From Campylobacter rectus (GTDB taxonomy: Bacteria > Campylobacterota > Campylobacteria > Campylobacterales > Campylobacteraceae): a stretch of 64,000 nt of DNA. The notes beneath the pieces were generated by a model. That model had not been told where the DNA came from, did not search any database, and saw only the letters and a list, made by a program, of their open reading frames with translations. The stretch is taken from positions 1,860,001 through 1,924,000 of the forward strand of contig NZ_CP012543.1 in NCBI RefSeq assembly GCF_004803795.1, read 5' to 3'. Position numbers and translations under genes: made by a program. This document shows positions 18,094 through 27,244 of this stretch, one piece after another (the first letter of the stretch is position 1; every line of letters begins with the position of its first letter).

Positions 18094-18514
18094 TTTTTCT
18101 TAAACTCTTTGCTCTTACGTTTGACCGTTCGTTATTTGTTTAAATTTACGGCGTTTGCCTGCTCGTAAATTTTGCCGCCGAATTTAAAAATTGCGGATAA
18201 ATTCGTCGGAGCGACAGCCTGCGCTTTGTGGCCGATTTTTGCCTTGCAAGCCGCTTTTTGCAAATTTGACAAATTTGCCCGCTCGCAAAAACTCGCCGCT
18301 TTGTCGAATTTAACACCGAATTTGACTGCCCAAAACGGCTCTTGCGCATTTGCCGCTTCGTAAAGAGTGCGCTTTTGCAAGCTAGATCCATCGCCCCGCC
18401 TGGCACGCAAAACCGCTAAATTTAATATGCCGTTTCCGTGCGAGCTGGTAAATTTAGCGCGCCAAGTCAAAATCCGCCGCCAAATTTAACGGCGTCAAAT
18501 TTAACCCGCCGTGC
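18094..18514. other. Intergenic spacer between pgeF and ribE
   Basis: Contains a 112-codon minus-strand frame (18132-18470) but with competing frames, no RBS and no family resemblance, so it is probably chance. Rich in AAATTT words. No regulatory element, such as an FMN riboswitch, was seen near ribE. Confidence 0.5.
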
Positions 18515-19147
18515 CTAATAAAGGCTCGCGATATGCTGCGACTCGTCCCAGCCGATCTCGCTTTTGCCGCCGTTTTGGGCACTACGGCCAAACTCCAGCT
18601 GCCTAGCCACGTAGCGCGCTAGCAGGTCGCTTTCTACGTTTACGCGGCGCCCCGGCTCAAACTCGCCAAACAAGCTCTCCTTAAAAGTGATCGGGATGAT
18701 CGTTAGGCGCACGCCGGTCGGCAAAACTTCGTTGATCGTGAGGCTCACGCCCTCGACCGCGATGCTGCCTTTATTCGCCATCAGAGGCATGACGCTAAAT
18801 GGCAAATTTATATAAAAATCAACCCCGTTTTCGTGCCGCTCTATACGCGCGACCTCGCCGATAGCATCGACGTGTCCTTGCAGCAGGTGCCCGTCTATGC
18901 GCTCTCCTAGCCGCATCGCAGGCTCGATATGCACGCGTCCGCGCAAATTTTCCGTCGCGATATGCGCTCTAGTCTCGGCGCTAAGCTCCACGCTAAAGCC
19001 GTCTGAGTGCAGCTGCGTCACGCTAAGACATGCGCCGTTTACCGCGACGCTATCGCCTAAATTCGGGCGGTATGCGGCTTTTAATCGCAGGGTATTTTGC
19101 GAATAGCTAGCAACCTGCGCGATCTCTCTAATCAGTCCGTTAAACAT
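18515..19147 (-). CDS. ribE: Riboflavin synthase alpha subunit
   Basis: Catalyses dismutation of two 6,7-dimethyl-8-ribityllumazine molecules to riboflavin. Two lumazine-binding repeats are visible: the first begins M-F-N-G-L-I and contains N-G-A-C-L-S-V-T, the second contains G-H-L-L-Q-G-H-V-D and K-G-S-I-A-V-E-G-V-S-L-T-I-N. The second residue pair is F-N rather than the usual F-T. The 210 residues include a slightly long C-terminal tail. No other riboflavin genes are adjacent. Confidence 0.94.
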   Translation of the reverse strand: MFNGLIREIAQVASYSQNTLRLKAAYRPNLGDSVAVNGACLSVTQLHSDGFSVELSAETRAHIATENLRGRVHIEPAMRLGERIDGHLLQGHVDAIGEVARIERHENGVDFYINLPFSVMPLMANKGSIAVEGVSLTINEVLPTGVRLTIIPITFKESLFGEFEPGRRVNVESDLLARYVARQLEFGRSAQNGGKSEIGWDESQHIASLY

Positions 19148-19393
19148 TTTTCGTCCTTAAATTTTGAGCTATTTTATAAAATTTAGCCTCAGAGTGGGCT
19201 AAATTTACCGCCGAAATTTAACCGCTCGCTTTTTGTCGCGGCGCAAATCTACAAAAACTCGCAGAGTAATCGCACTCGGCCTCGGCAAATTTTAATACGC
19301 CTTAAAAATATTTAAGATAAAAGAATTATCAAATAATAATCACAAAAACGATAAATTTGAAAATAGCAAATAGGCCTACTTAAGACCGGTATT
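19148..19393. other. Spacer downstream of the decayed ferredoxin region
   Basis: AT-rich on the right, with AATAATTAT-type runs around 19320-19350. It contains the ribE promoter side. No gene is seen. Confidence 0.4.
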
Positions 19394-19600
19394 TTAAAAG
19401 TAGCAAAGCGCGTAAAAACAACTAATCGCGCTTAATCCAAAGCCGATTTTGACGGCTGATTTTTGCGCGCCGTAGAGCAGGATGCTAACGGCGACGCCAA
19501 CCAAAAAGCGGATAAACGCCTACCGTCTCGCACCCCTGTGCGCCGCTATTTTCGTCGTTTATAGCGTGCGAATTCGACGCCGCTTGCTCTCTTGCTTGCT
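19394..19600 (-). pseudogene. Tail of a small membrane protein, broken
   Basis: One minus-strand frame from 19519 to a stop at 19394 encodes 41 residues that look like two membrane helices (R-F-L-V-G-V-A-V-S-I-L-L-Y-G and I-G-F-G-L-S-A-I-S-C-F-Y-A-L). It has no start; an in-frame stop lies immediately upstream, and a second frame just upstream reads E-N-S-G-A-Q-G-C-E-T-V-G-V-Y-P. This suggests a frameshifted remnant of one gene. The family is not recognised. It follows the decayed ferredoxin in the same direction. Confidence 0.4.
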
Positions 19601-19639
19601 CGCTAGGAGTTTTTAAAGCTCGCCAATAACGATAAAGTC

Positions 19640-20249
19640 GGCCTTTGCATCCACGTCCTGCGCCTATATCGGCTAAAACGCGAGGCTCTTTTAAATTTCG
19701 CTTCCGCGTAAAATTTTATTACGAAAGCCCGTGCCGCCTCCTGCTCGATCCTGCCGCTAAGCTTGTGATGGCTGTGTAGCGGATCGACTATGATGATCGC
19801 GCCGGTCAGACAAACCTTGATGCACGCAGGGCCGTTTTCGCGCCCGAAGACATATCGCATTTGATCGCGGTATCTTTCGCGCCCGCTTGGCTTTTCGAGG
19901 TGGATTTCGGCCCTACCGCGTAACTTATGAGTGGCATTAGCTCCGCGCCAGAGCTTATCGCGCCGTAAGAGCAAGCGATCGTGCGGAGTTTGCGGCCTAT
20001 AAAATCTTCTCGCAAAGCTCAATGCGGTTATCGTTAAACCTGAGTGCCCGGCAGAACATACGTTCGCGCAAGGACCGTCATCGCACCGGCGACACTGCGC
20101 CATTATGACGCCTTTTGCTTGACGGGAGCACCGCAGTCTAGCTTTTGAAAGCTTACCGCACCCATAAGCACTACGAAAACAGGCCGCATCCAAGTAGCGC
20201 AACCGATACAACGTTTGTAATCGGCGATCACAAATTTATGTTGTTTCAT
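19640..20249 (-). pseudogene. HydN/HyfA-type 4Fe-4S ferredoxin, decayed
   Basis: Starts properly (ATG 20249 after AAAGGAG) with M-K-Q-H-K-F-V-I-A-D-Y-K-R-C-I-G-C-A-T. It then loses frame where a C is missing in the first cysteine cluster; the next frame reads A-A-C-F-R-S-A-Y-G-C and Q-C-R-R-C-D-D-G-P-C-A-N-V-C. It shifts again through R-F-N-D-N-R-I-E-L-C-E-K, again through F-I-G-R-K-L-R-T-I-A-C-S-Y-G-A, and ends in N-G-P-A-C-I-K-V-C. These are the blocks of HydN/HycB-type four-cluster ferredoxins that pass electrons in formate hydrogenlyase or hydrogenase systems. Besides at least four frameshifts, ligand cysteines are replaced (C to R twice in the third cluster, C to S in C-D-M-S-S-G), so it is genuinely dead. 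Confidence 0.85.
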
Positions 20250-20551
20250 AAATTCTCCTTTCTACTTGTTTTACGATTCTTGATTTCTCTTAAATCTTGA
20301 GCTAATTGTATTACTTTTAGAAATTTATTTCCGTCATTTGCCTGACGAATTTTGTATTTTTTAGATTAATTTTTATGAATTATTTATTTTTAAGTTTATC
20401 TTTAAATTTGCGGTAAATAGGCATTTTTTTAAATTTATACGAATATAAAAATATTACGTATAGGCTATCTGATACGCAAAATAGAGCATCTTGTCCCATA
20501 ATGTTTTAAAAAGCTTAAGCTAAAATTTAACCAAAACCTTTAAAATTTAAC
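20250..20551. other. Divergent intergenic region
   Basis: Lies between the start of the decayed ferredoxin (minus) and the plus-strand gene at 20600. It is very AT-rich, with T-runs typical of Campylobacter promoters. No additional gene. Confidence 0.5.
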
Positions 20552-20565
20552 GGAATACTTTTTGC
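20552..20565 (+). promoter_or_regulatory. Predicted sigma-54 (RpoN) promoter
   Basis: The sequence GGAATACTTTTTGC has GG and GC separated by ten bases, and matches the Campylobacter RpoN pattern GGAA-N6-TTGCT. Initiation about 12 bases past the GC would fall near 20577, leaving a short leader before the RBS (AAAGGA) and the ATG at 20600. In Campylobacter, RpoN together with FlgS/FlgR drives hook and basal-body genes. Confidence 0.7.
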
Positions 20566-20599
20566 TAGGACTTGACGTTAGTAATATAAAAGGATAAAA

Positions 20600-21019
20600 A
20601 TGCAGATCAAAAACGGCGCTTCAAACGAGATTTTAAAGACCCTAGCAAACCGCGTCGCTCAAGGTCAAAAAGGCGATCAATTTTTAGCCGGCTCTACGCT
20701 TGCGGCGGCAAATTTGACGGATTTTGCCCAGATGCTGGATAAATTTAACGAAAAAGCAAGTTCAAACAGTGCGGCGGGTAAATTTGATGCGGATAAATTT
20801 CACGGCGGCGAGGCGAGTTCGTTTTTGCAAAATTTAGCCCGCAACGAAAACGAAGCGCAAATCTACGCAAAACTCGAGCGCGAAGCCAAAGAAGCCGCGA
20901 AAATGTTTAAGAAATTTGATTTTATGCAGATGATGACGAAGCTAGAGATGGGCAATCTAAAAGACGGCGAGCGAGCGGAAATTTTTGCCAAGATGAACAA
21001 AATCGCAAAGGAAATTTGA
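20600..21019 (+). CDS. Small helical protein, probably RpoN-controlled
   Basis: 139 residues, no signal peptide and no membrane helix, mostly helical with many Ala, Lys, Asn and Phe. It has a middle segment rich in Ser/Ala/Gly/Asp and a C-terminal half with F-M-Q-M-M-T-K-L-E-M and E-I-F-A-K-M-N-K-I. The family is not recognised. An AAAGGAT RBS lies six bases before the ATG. The strong GG-N10-GC element 35 bases upstream of the start suggests expression with the RpoN flagellar class, so it may be a flagellar or flagellum-co-expressed factor; that is inference. It is the only gene in its transcription unit that can be seen. Confidence 0.8.
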   Translation: MQIKNGASNEILKTLANRVAQGQKGDQFLAGSTLAAANLTDFAQMLDKFNEKASSNSAAGKFDADKFHGGEASSFLQNLARNENEAQIYAKLEREAKEAAKMFKKFDFMQMMTKLEMGNLKDGERAEIFAKMNKIAKEI

Positions 21020-21278
21020 CTTTAACGCGGGGGTAAATTTGTAAATTTAGTAGCGTATTTAACTCGTAGGCACGCACTTCAAAAAACGCCGAGCGTCGTA
21101 AAAATGCGTCGAGAATTTTAAATTTTGCAGATTTTATTTTCGCTCGTCGTTAAATTACTCGACACCGACCTCGGTTGATTTTATATGAAAAGTAAAATTT
21201 GACGCCGTTTTGCCAAACTGAGCACAAATTTTTCGCTCGTCACGCGCACAACCACTCAAATTTAATCAAGGAGCGTTA
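21020..21278. other. Intergenic spacer
   Basis: No gene seen; AAATTT words and GC-rich patches. It holds the RBS (AAGGAGCG) of the next gene. Confidence 0.4.
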
Positions 21279-21788
21279 ATGCAAAAAAGCGGATTTACGA
21301 AGGCTCTGTGCAGCGACGCACGGAGCGCAAAGATACCGAGCGAGCACGATTTTTTCGCGCCGCTCATCGGCGATTGGGACATATGGTGGACGGACGGCCT
21401 GCAGAGCGGCACGCCGCGCGAAATTAGGGGCGAGTGGCTCTTCGCGCGGGTTTTGGACGGATCCGCGGTGCAGGACGTGTTTATAGTGCCCTCGCGCGCG
21501 CAGCGGCTCGTAAATCCGCAACCGGACGCCGAATACGGCACGACGATAAGGATTTATGAGCCCGCAAGCGGGACGTGGGATATTTTTTACGGCTGCATAG
21601 GCACGGCGCTGCGCCTAACCGCGCACAAGGAGGCGGAGGAGATCGTGCTCGTGCAAAACGGCGAAGAGGCGATGCGCTATGTATTTTCGCAGATGAGCGA
21701 GGCGTCGTTTTCGTGGCGGAAGGAGCTACGAAGCGATGCGGGGCTCTGGCAGGTCGTCGCGCGGGTCCGTGCGCAAAGAAAAGCCTAG
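21279..21788 (+). CDS. Hypothetical protein, DUF1579-like lipocalin fold suspected
   Basis: 169 residues, cytoplasmic. The run P-L-I-G-D-W-D-I, then G-E-W-L-F-A-R-V-L-D-G-S-A-V-Q-D-V-F-I-V-P-S-R and Y-G-T-T-I-R-I-Y-E-P, then W-x-x-x-Y-G-C, resembles a widespread family of small beta-barrel proteins related to DUF1579; the function of these is unknown. AAGGAGCGTTA precedes the ATG. The coding sequence is markedly more GC-rich than the neighbouring Campylobacter genes, which suggests acquisition. It sits beside a long stretch of debris. Confidence 0.75.
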   Translation: MQKSGFTKALCSDARSAKIPSEHDFFAPLIGDWDIWWTDGLQSGTPREIRGEWLFARVLDGSAVQDVFIVPSRAQRLVNPQPDAEYGTTIRIYEPASGTWDIFYGCIGTALRLTAHKEAEEIVLVQNGEEAMRYVFSQMSEASFSWRKELRSDAGLWQVVARVRAQRKA

Positions 21789-22914
21789 CCGCCTACAAAA
21801 AGAGATATACGATCTGCTTTTAGGATCGGTATAATGTCCGCGCCGCAGAAAAGCCTAGCCGTTCGCAAACGAGCTAGCTAGCCGAACTGCGCGCAAAAGT
21901 CAAATCGTTCGCAAAAGCCAAACCGCGCGTAGGAAAATTTAACCGCCCTTTTTAAAAACCAGGCTGCGTCTTTGCGTAAAATTTTAACCGCGAAATTTTG
22001 CCGCATCTGTGCGTAAATTTCACTCGAGGCTGGACCTCATTGCGCTTTTGCGTAGATTGCGGCCGAAAATTTAGCGCCCTAGCCTGTGCGTCAAAATTTA
22101 GCGCGCCTCCAGCCCATCCGCCTTTGAAATTTTAAAAAATTTAGCCGCAAATGTATGGCGCATAAAAACTCCCGCGGCGGTAAGCTACTGCGCCGGCAAA
22201 GACGGCAAGGCTGCGAGGTAGGCGCCGATACACCCGTCGCAAAAAAGGGTTTTGCAAATACGTCATCACGGATGAGCTTGGTGCCCTGCGGTTCGCGTAT
22301 GAGGGGCTTTGGCTTTGGGCGGCGGATTGATACGCTTTCGCGTAGTGGGTATTGAGAGCAAGCGTGGCGAGCCTAAGACACGAACTTTACTCGATCAAGC
22401 GCTAAATTTTAAGGCGCCTGGCAGCAAACTCTGGCAAAACGGCCGAAGGCTATATGCAAACGATACTAAAAGCTAGCGCGGCGCATCAAGCGACATACCC
22501 AAAAAGACCTAGCGGCGCAAGTTTAAATTTAATCGCACCTTGCGCCCAAGGCTGCGGTTTTCTATAAAATTTCAAGTCGATGCCCTGCAAGCGCAAACGA
22601 TACGGCGTCAGATATAAGCGCGAGCGCAAAAGCTTCGGTGCATATGCAAGCCGCATAGCGCTAACAAAAAAGCCAGGCGCAGATGCAAAAAAACAAGGCG
22701 TTGTTTGAGTAAAATTTGCCGCAGCCGACGCTACGGCTCGCACTACGTCGTCAAAGAACGTTCAAGCTCTGCGCGCGCAGGTATCTATGCAGCTCACACT
22801 TAAGCGATATGAAACAAACATAAATGCGATTAGCCTGCCGCTGCACAGGTTTTGCTCAGAGCAGACGACGCGGTGCGAGCATAAACGGCGCGATGAAATT
22901 TCATGTAAATTTCA
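21789..22914. other. Gene-poor, degenerate GC-rich region
   Basis: No intact gene. A 16-base motif (GAAAAGCCTAGCCG and flanks) at the end of the previous gene recurs at 21847-21860. Around 22170-22330 short coding-like pieces in different plus-strand frames (K-D-G-K-A-A; Y-V-I-T-D-E-L-G-A-L-R-F-A-Y-E-G-L-W-L-W-A-A-D) suggest a decayed gene of unknown family. The frames at 22155-22355 and 22486-22743 are not convincing. Confidence 0.45.
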
Positions 22915-23015
22915 TGGGCAAGCCCCGCTATCGGCGGTCTAGCAAAAGGCCGCCTCGTAAAAGAGATCGACGCGCCGGGCGGGCAAACAAAACTCGCCGC
23001 AGACGCGCCGTTTGG
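22915..23015 (+). pseudogene. Diverged internal fragment of mnmG (gidA)
   Basis: The plus strand encodes [21 protein letters not shown], then A-A-D-A. This matches residues about 44-70 of the intact MnmG encoded 2.5 kb downstream ([21 protein letters not shown]). DNA identity over about 90 bases is roughly three quarters. Only this fragment is recognisable; flanks do not align clearly. It is a non-functional remnant of a duplicated or imported mnmG-like gene. Confidence 0.65.
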
Positions 23016-23201
23016 TTAAAATTTAAGCGGCCTCGCAAAAACGAAGCCGTAAAATTCCCTCAAAATCCGCTCTAAAAACGGCTCAAATTTACCGCCGCCC
23101 TTTGGCATCGCGGGGGCTTAAAATTTATGCGACCCCGCAAAAGTGCCGCCAAATCGCGGGCTTAATTCGCAAGCGGAGCTAAATTTTAAAATTTGCAGCG
23201 A
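23016..23201. other. Spacer downstream of dsbI
   Basis: GC-rich remnants and AAATTT words; no gene. No strong terminator hairpin for dsbI was seen. Confidence 0.4.
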
Positions 23202-24761
23202 TCAAAACGGGCGCTCTATCTCGTAAAGTAGATTTTTGTCGCCCTCAAAGCCTAGCACATAGAGCCGATCCGCGCCGACGGCGAGCGAATGAGGCTCGCT
23301 CATCTGTGGCATCTCGTAGGCCTGCACGACCTCGAGGCTGTTTTTATCGATGCTAAGCAGCGTGTTATACTCCCTGCTGTAGGCTAAAATTTGATCGCCC
23401 GCGCTCGCGGCCCCTACGACGTAGTAATCCTTAAAATTTCGCTTTTGCTTGAGCTCAAGCCCCTTGGCGGGCTTTAGATACGCCTCGGCGCTTAGCTTGC
23501 GTTCGCTTATTAAAAATTTGCCGATTACGACGTTTTTTACGACATCGTTGGGCGCGCTGATTATATACATAAACTTCTCATCCGCCGCAAACGCCAAAGC
23601 ATACGCCTGCTTAGCCCGTATCATCGTAAGGAACGGCCGCCCGTCCTTGGTGTATCTATCGACGCCCTTTTCAAAGTAGCTGCCGTAATCGCCGCTGGTT
23701 TGTAAAAAAGTCCTATACTCTATCACCTTATCCATCGGCTCTTTGAGCCTTTTTAGCCCGTAGGCGGTCTTGTTCTGACCGATTACGAGCAGATCCTCTC
23801 CTACGAAGGCGCTCGCCGTCGTATGGCCTAGATTCCAGCTGTTTTGATAATCAAGCACCGCAAATTTATCGAAATTTTTAAGATCTTTCGTGAAGTAGCT
23901 ACCCGCATACGAGGAGGTAAGGGCGAACTCTTGATTTTTCTCGTCGTATGAGACGCTTGCTATCATCTCGCCTCTGTTCATCTTTATCTCGATCTGCTTC
24001 GTGCCTAAAAGCCCTAGCTTCACAGCGCTGGGCACTGCACCGTCGGCAAAATTTTCGTTAAATTTTTTCGTATCGAATACGCCGCGGATATAGGGTCTTT
24101 GCGGATAATCCTTCTTGAGATTAAAGGATTTGAGCCTGTCCCATACGTATCTTTCCCACGTTTTGGAGCTCATAGCCAAATTTAAACTCATCCTATCGGT
24201 GGGCGCTTTGCCGCCGTAGGGCGGGATGCCGTTTGTAAAAAACGCCTGCACGCCGTTTGAGATAACGAGCGCGAAAGAGAGGTAGAAAACGACCTTGCCG
24301 TATGCGTTAAAGGGCTTGATCACGCTTCTTTGCCCGCTAAAATCGGCATTTAGCTCCGCGCTTTTTTTGATAAATATCAAAAAGAGGCTCATTACGATGA
24401 CGACGGCCCAATACACGATCGCCGCCCACGTATAGGTTCGCACGCCCAGTATCGATGCGCCAAGCCCCATATCTACGTCGAGCTGGACGAAGTTGCCAAG
24501 ATGTCTCAGCCCCATATGCATCCCGAATGCCGCGATGAAAAAGACCGCTACGACGTATCTGGGCCGCGGACCGTATCTGAGGATAAAAAGCCCGAGCAGC
24601 CCCACCAAGATCATACCTATGCGCTCCCACCAGCAAAGCACGCACGGGCTTTCTCCCACCACGTAACCCAGCCAGACGTTTGCGATGCCTACGGGGATCA
24701 CCAAAATAAGCATGATCGCCGTCGCCATCAAGGCGTTAAAATTCTTTTCGCTAAAACACAC
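23202..24761 (-). CDS. dsbI: DsbI, DsbB-type thiol oxidoreductase with periplasmic beta-propeller
   Basis: An inner-membrane protein that supports disulfide formation in the periplasm. Residues about 1-160 form the DsbB-like four-helix part, with C-V-L-C-W-W-E-R in the first periplasmic loop (redox CxxC) and a fifth helix near 165-185. The remaining about 330 residues are a periplasmic propeller-like domain typical of Campylobacter DsbI and absent from ordinary DsbB. No second cysteine pair is visible; apart from Cys2 the CVLC cysteines are the only ones. The start is GTG 24761, nine bases after the dba stop, with GAGGG just before it. It is therefore translationally coupled to dba, as reported for C. 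jejuni. Confidence 0.9.
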   Translation of the reverse strand: MCFSEKNFNALMATAIMLILVIPVGIANVWLGYVVGESPCVLCWWERIGMILVGLLGLFILRYGPRPRYVVAVFFIAAFGMHMGLRHLGNFVQLDVDMGLGASILGVRTYTWAAIVYWAVVIVMSLFLIFIKKSAELNADFSGQRSVIKPFNAYGKVVFYLSFALVISNGVQAFFTNGIPPYGGKAPTDRMSLNLAMSSKTWERYVWDRLKSFNLKKDYPQRPYIRGVFDTKKFNENFADGAVPSAVKLGLLGTKQIEIKMNRGEMIASVSYDEKNQEFALTSSYAGSYFTKDLKNFDKFAVLDYQNSWNLGHTTASAFVGEDLLVIGQNKTAYGLKRLKEPMDKVIEYRTFLQTSGDYGSYFEKGVDRYTKDGRPFLTMIRAKQAYALAFAADEKFMYIISAPNDVVKNVVIGKFLISERKLSAEAYLKPAKGLELKQKRNFKDYYVVGAASAGDQILAYSREYNTLLSIDKNSLEVVQAYEMPQMSEPHSLAVGADRLYVLGFEGDKNLLYEIERPF

Positions 24762-24770
24762 GGCGCCCTC

Positions 24771-24938
24771 CTAGTAATTGCCCGAGCCAAATACCGAGCC
24801 GAACGTCGAGACAAACCACATACCGACCATAACGAAGCTTGCCGCCCCGAACAAGCAAAACGCGAGCCGCTGCCTTTGCGGGCGAAACATAAGCACATAC
24901 ATGCAAGCGGCGATCAAAACGAGCGTTAAAAACTCCAT
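24771..24938 (-). CDS. dba: Dba, small membrane protein coupled to dsbI
   Basis: A 55-residue protein starting at ATG 24938 (GGAGAGACG just upstream) and ending at TAG 24771. It has an N-terminal helix (F-L-T-L-V-L-I-A-A-C-M-Y-V-L-M-F), the basic loop R-P-Q-R-Q-R, a second helix and a short G-S-G-N-Y tail. Position, size and topology match Dba of C. jejuni, which is co-transcribed with dsbI and needed for its synthesis or function. The dsbI RBS overlaps its stop codon region. Confidence 0.85.
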   Translation of the reverse strand: MEFLTLVLIAACMYVLMFRPQRQRLAFCLFGAASFVMVGMWFVSTFGSVFGSGNY

Positions 24939-25312
24939 CGTCTCTCCTTGAGGTAAAATTTGAAAATCATTTTAAAATATTATAGTAAAAAATAAAAAGA
25001 AATTTGAGAGTAAATTTAAAAATTTCTAAAATTTTTAAATTTATAGCTTTGATAAAGCGAAACTCGCACGCGATCTTATCAAACTCGTATCAACGCTATT
25101 TCAAGCCTTGCGACGGCAAAAGCATAACGAAGTTTTTCGTAAAATTTCAACCTCGCGCGCCTTAAGCGCATTTTAGGTAGTTTCGTCAGCTGGCGCGGCG
25201 GCAAAGAGGGCTAAATTTAAGCCGAATTTCCTCGCCGTCTTTCCTAAATTTTTGTATATTTTATCTGTTTTTTGATAAAATCGCGAATTTTAAGGACAAG
25301 GAAAATTTAAAT
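24939..25312. other. Divergent promoter region dba / mnmG
   Basis: 374 bases between two divergently transcribed genes. AT-rich near dba (24960-25030) with runs of A and AAATTT; a TGATAAAAT-type -10 element occurs about 40 bases before mnmG (around 25273-25281). AAGGACAAGGAAAA precedes the mnmG ATG. No other gene. Confidence 0.5.
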
Positions 25313-27178
25313 ATGAATTATGATATTATCGTCGTCGGAGGCGGTCACGCGGGCATCGAAGCCAGCCTCGCCGCCGCAAGAATGGGCAAAAAAACGCTGC
25401 TAATCACCATCCTAGCCGAGCAGATCGGCGCAGCCAGCTGCAACCCCGCAATAGGGGGCCTAGCAAAAGGCCACCTCGTAAAAGAGATCGACGCTCTAGG
25501 CGGGCAAATGGGGCTAACGACCGATGCCGTGGGCATACAGTTTCGCGTGCTAAACGAGAGCAAGGGCCCGGCCGTGCGAGGCAGCCGCGCTCAGATCGAT
25601 ATGGACCGCTACCGCGTCTATATGCGAAATTTACTGCTAAATACGCCAAATCTTGAAATCAGCCAAGAGATCGCGACGCAAATTTTAAGCCGAAACGGCG
25701 AAATCACGGGCGTAAAAACCCACCTAGGCAACGAGTATAGAACAAGTAAGCTCATCATCACGACGGGCACGTTTTTAAACGGGCTCATACACGTCGGATT
25801 TAACAAACTGGAAGCCGGCCGCGTGGGCGAGCTAAGCGCTAAAAATCTAAGCGATAGCCTGCGTGATCTTGGCCTTGAAGTCGGTCGGCTAAAGACCGGC
25901 ACCTGCCCGCGCGTGGACGCCAAAAGCATCGACTTTAGCGTGCTTGAGATCCAAGGCGGCGACGAGGAACCAAGCCCGTTTAGCTTCCGCACGCGGGACT
26001 TCGCGCCTACGCAGCTGCCGTGCTACATCGCCTACACCAACGAAACCACCCACGACATCATCCGCTCAAATTTCGACAAAGCGCCGCTATTTACGGGCCA
26101 GATAGAGGGCGTGGGTCCGCGCTACTGCCCGAGTATCGAGGATAAGATAAATAGATTCGGCGACCGCGACAGGCATCATCTTTTCGTCGAGCCGCAGACG
26201 CTAGAGGCCACGGAGTACTATATCAACGGCTTTTCTACGAGCTTGCCGTATGAAGTGCAGGTCGCGATGCTGCGCTCGGTCAGAGGCTTTGAAAACGCTC
26301 GCATCGTGCGCCACGGCTACGCGATCGAGTACGACTACGTCCAGCCAACCGAGCTAAAACACACGCTAGAGACCAAAAAAGCGCGCGGACTATATCTCGC
26401 GGGCCAGATCAACGGCACCACGGGCTACGAGGAAGCGGGCGCGCAGGGGCTGATGGCCGGCATAAACGCAGCGCTTGCGCTTGATGGCAAAGAGCCGTTC
26501 GTCCTGCGCCGCGACGAGGCCTACATCGGCGTTCTCATCGACGATCTAGTGACTAAGGGCACGAAGGAGCCATACCGTATGTTTACCTCCCGCGCCGAGT
26601 ATAGGCTGCTTTTGCGCGAGGATAACGCCGTGCTGCGCCTAGGAGGATACGGCCGCGAGCTTGGCTTGCTAGACGAAGCAACGTTTGAGAAAATAGAAGC
26701 CATAAGGTCAAATTTGACTCGCGGGCTAGAGCTGCTAAACGGCACCGAGATCACGCCGACAAAGCGAAATTTAGAGCTTTTAGATAGCCTGGACGAGGAG
26801 ATAATCAGCCAAAATTTGACCCTGCAAAAAATCGTCGCAAGAAAGAGCTTCACGGGTGAAAAGCTGCGCAAGCTGGATCCGTTTTTCGAGGCGCTTGACG
26901 AGGCGAGCTTGGAGCAAATTTTAACCGAAGCCAAATACCAGCACTACATCGCCGAGCAAAAAAAGCAGATCGACCGCATGAAAGATATGATGAGCGTGAA
27001 AATCCCCGAGGGCTTTAACTTCCGCGGTATCAGCGGGCTTAGTAACGAAGTGGTCGAAAAGCTCGAGAGATTCGCCCCGCCGACGCTCTTTGCGGCTAGC
27101 GAGATCAGCGGCGTGACGCCTGCTGCGATAGATATCTTGCACATCTATATAAAGATGAATGCGAGGGAGTCGCAGTAA
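25313..27178 (+). CDS. mnmG: tRNA uridine-5-carboxymethylaminomethyl(34) synthesis enzyme MnmG
   Basis: An FAD enzyme that, with MnmE, installs the carboxymethylaminomethyl group on U34 of several tRNAs. The dinucleotide fold [12 protein letters not shown] is at residues 7-18. [12 protein letters not shown] at about 43-54 contains a conserved Cys of the family, and [12 protein letters not shown] and G-R-x-K-T-G-T-C-P-R motifs follow. The C-terminal helical domain ends near I-D-I-L-H-I-Y-I-K. 621 residues is normal. A broken fragment resembling residues 44-70 lies 2.5 kb upstream. Confidence 0.98.
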   Translation: MNYDIIVVGGGHAGIEASLAAARMGKKTLLITILAEQIGAASCNPAIGGLAKGHLVKEIDALGGQMGLTTDAVGIQFRVLNESKGPAVRGSRAQIDMDRYRVYMRNLLLNTPNLEISQEIATQILSRNGEITGVKTHLGNEYRTSKLIITTGTFLNGLIHVGFNKLEAGRVGELSAKNLSDSLRDLGLEVGRLKTGTCPRVDAKSIDFSVLEIQGGDEEPSPFSFRTRDFAPTQLPCYIAYTNETTHDIIRSNFDKAPLFTGQIEGVGPRYCPSIEDKINRFGDRDRHHLFVEPQTLEATEYYINGFSTSLPYEVQVAMLRSVRGFENARIVRHGYAIEYDYVQPTELKHTLETKKARGLYLAGQINGTTGYEEAGAQGLMAGINAALALDGKEPFVLRRDEAYIGVLIDDLVTKGTKEPYRMFTSRAEYRLLLREDNAVLRLGGYGRELGLLDEATFEKIEAIRSNLTRGLELLNGTEITPTKRNLELLDSLDEEIISQNLTLQKIVARKSFTGEKLRKLDPFFEALDEASLEQILTEAKYQHYIAEQKKQIDRMKDMMSVKIPEGFNFRGISGLSNEVVEKLERFAPPTLFAASEISGVTPAAIDILHIYIKMNARESQ

Positions 27179-27244
27179 ATTTAGCGCCCACTCGGCAAAG
27201 CAAAACGGTAGCCTAAATTTAGAGCTTACCTTAAGGAGTAAAAT

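Noticed and set aside
18132-18470. 112-codon minus-strand frame between pgeF and ribE
   Set aside because: Overlapped by other open frames, no RBS, low-information composition; likely chance in AAATTT-rich DNA.
22155-22743. Frames in the debris region before dsbI
   Set aside because: Only scattered coding-like pieces in several frames; reported as degenerate region, not as genes.
24501-24929. 142-codon plus-strand frame opposite dsbI and dba
   Set aside because: His/Arg/Lys-rich antisense shadow; the opposite strand encodes well-supported DsbI and Dba.
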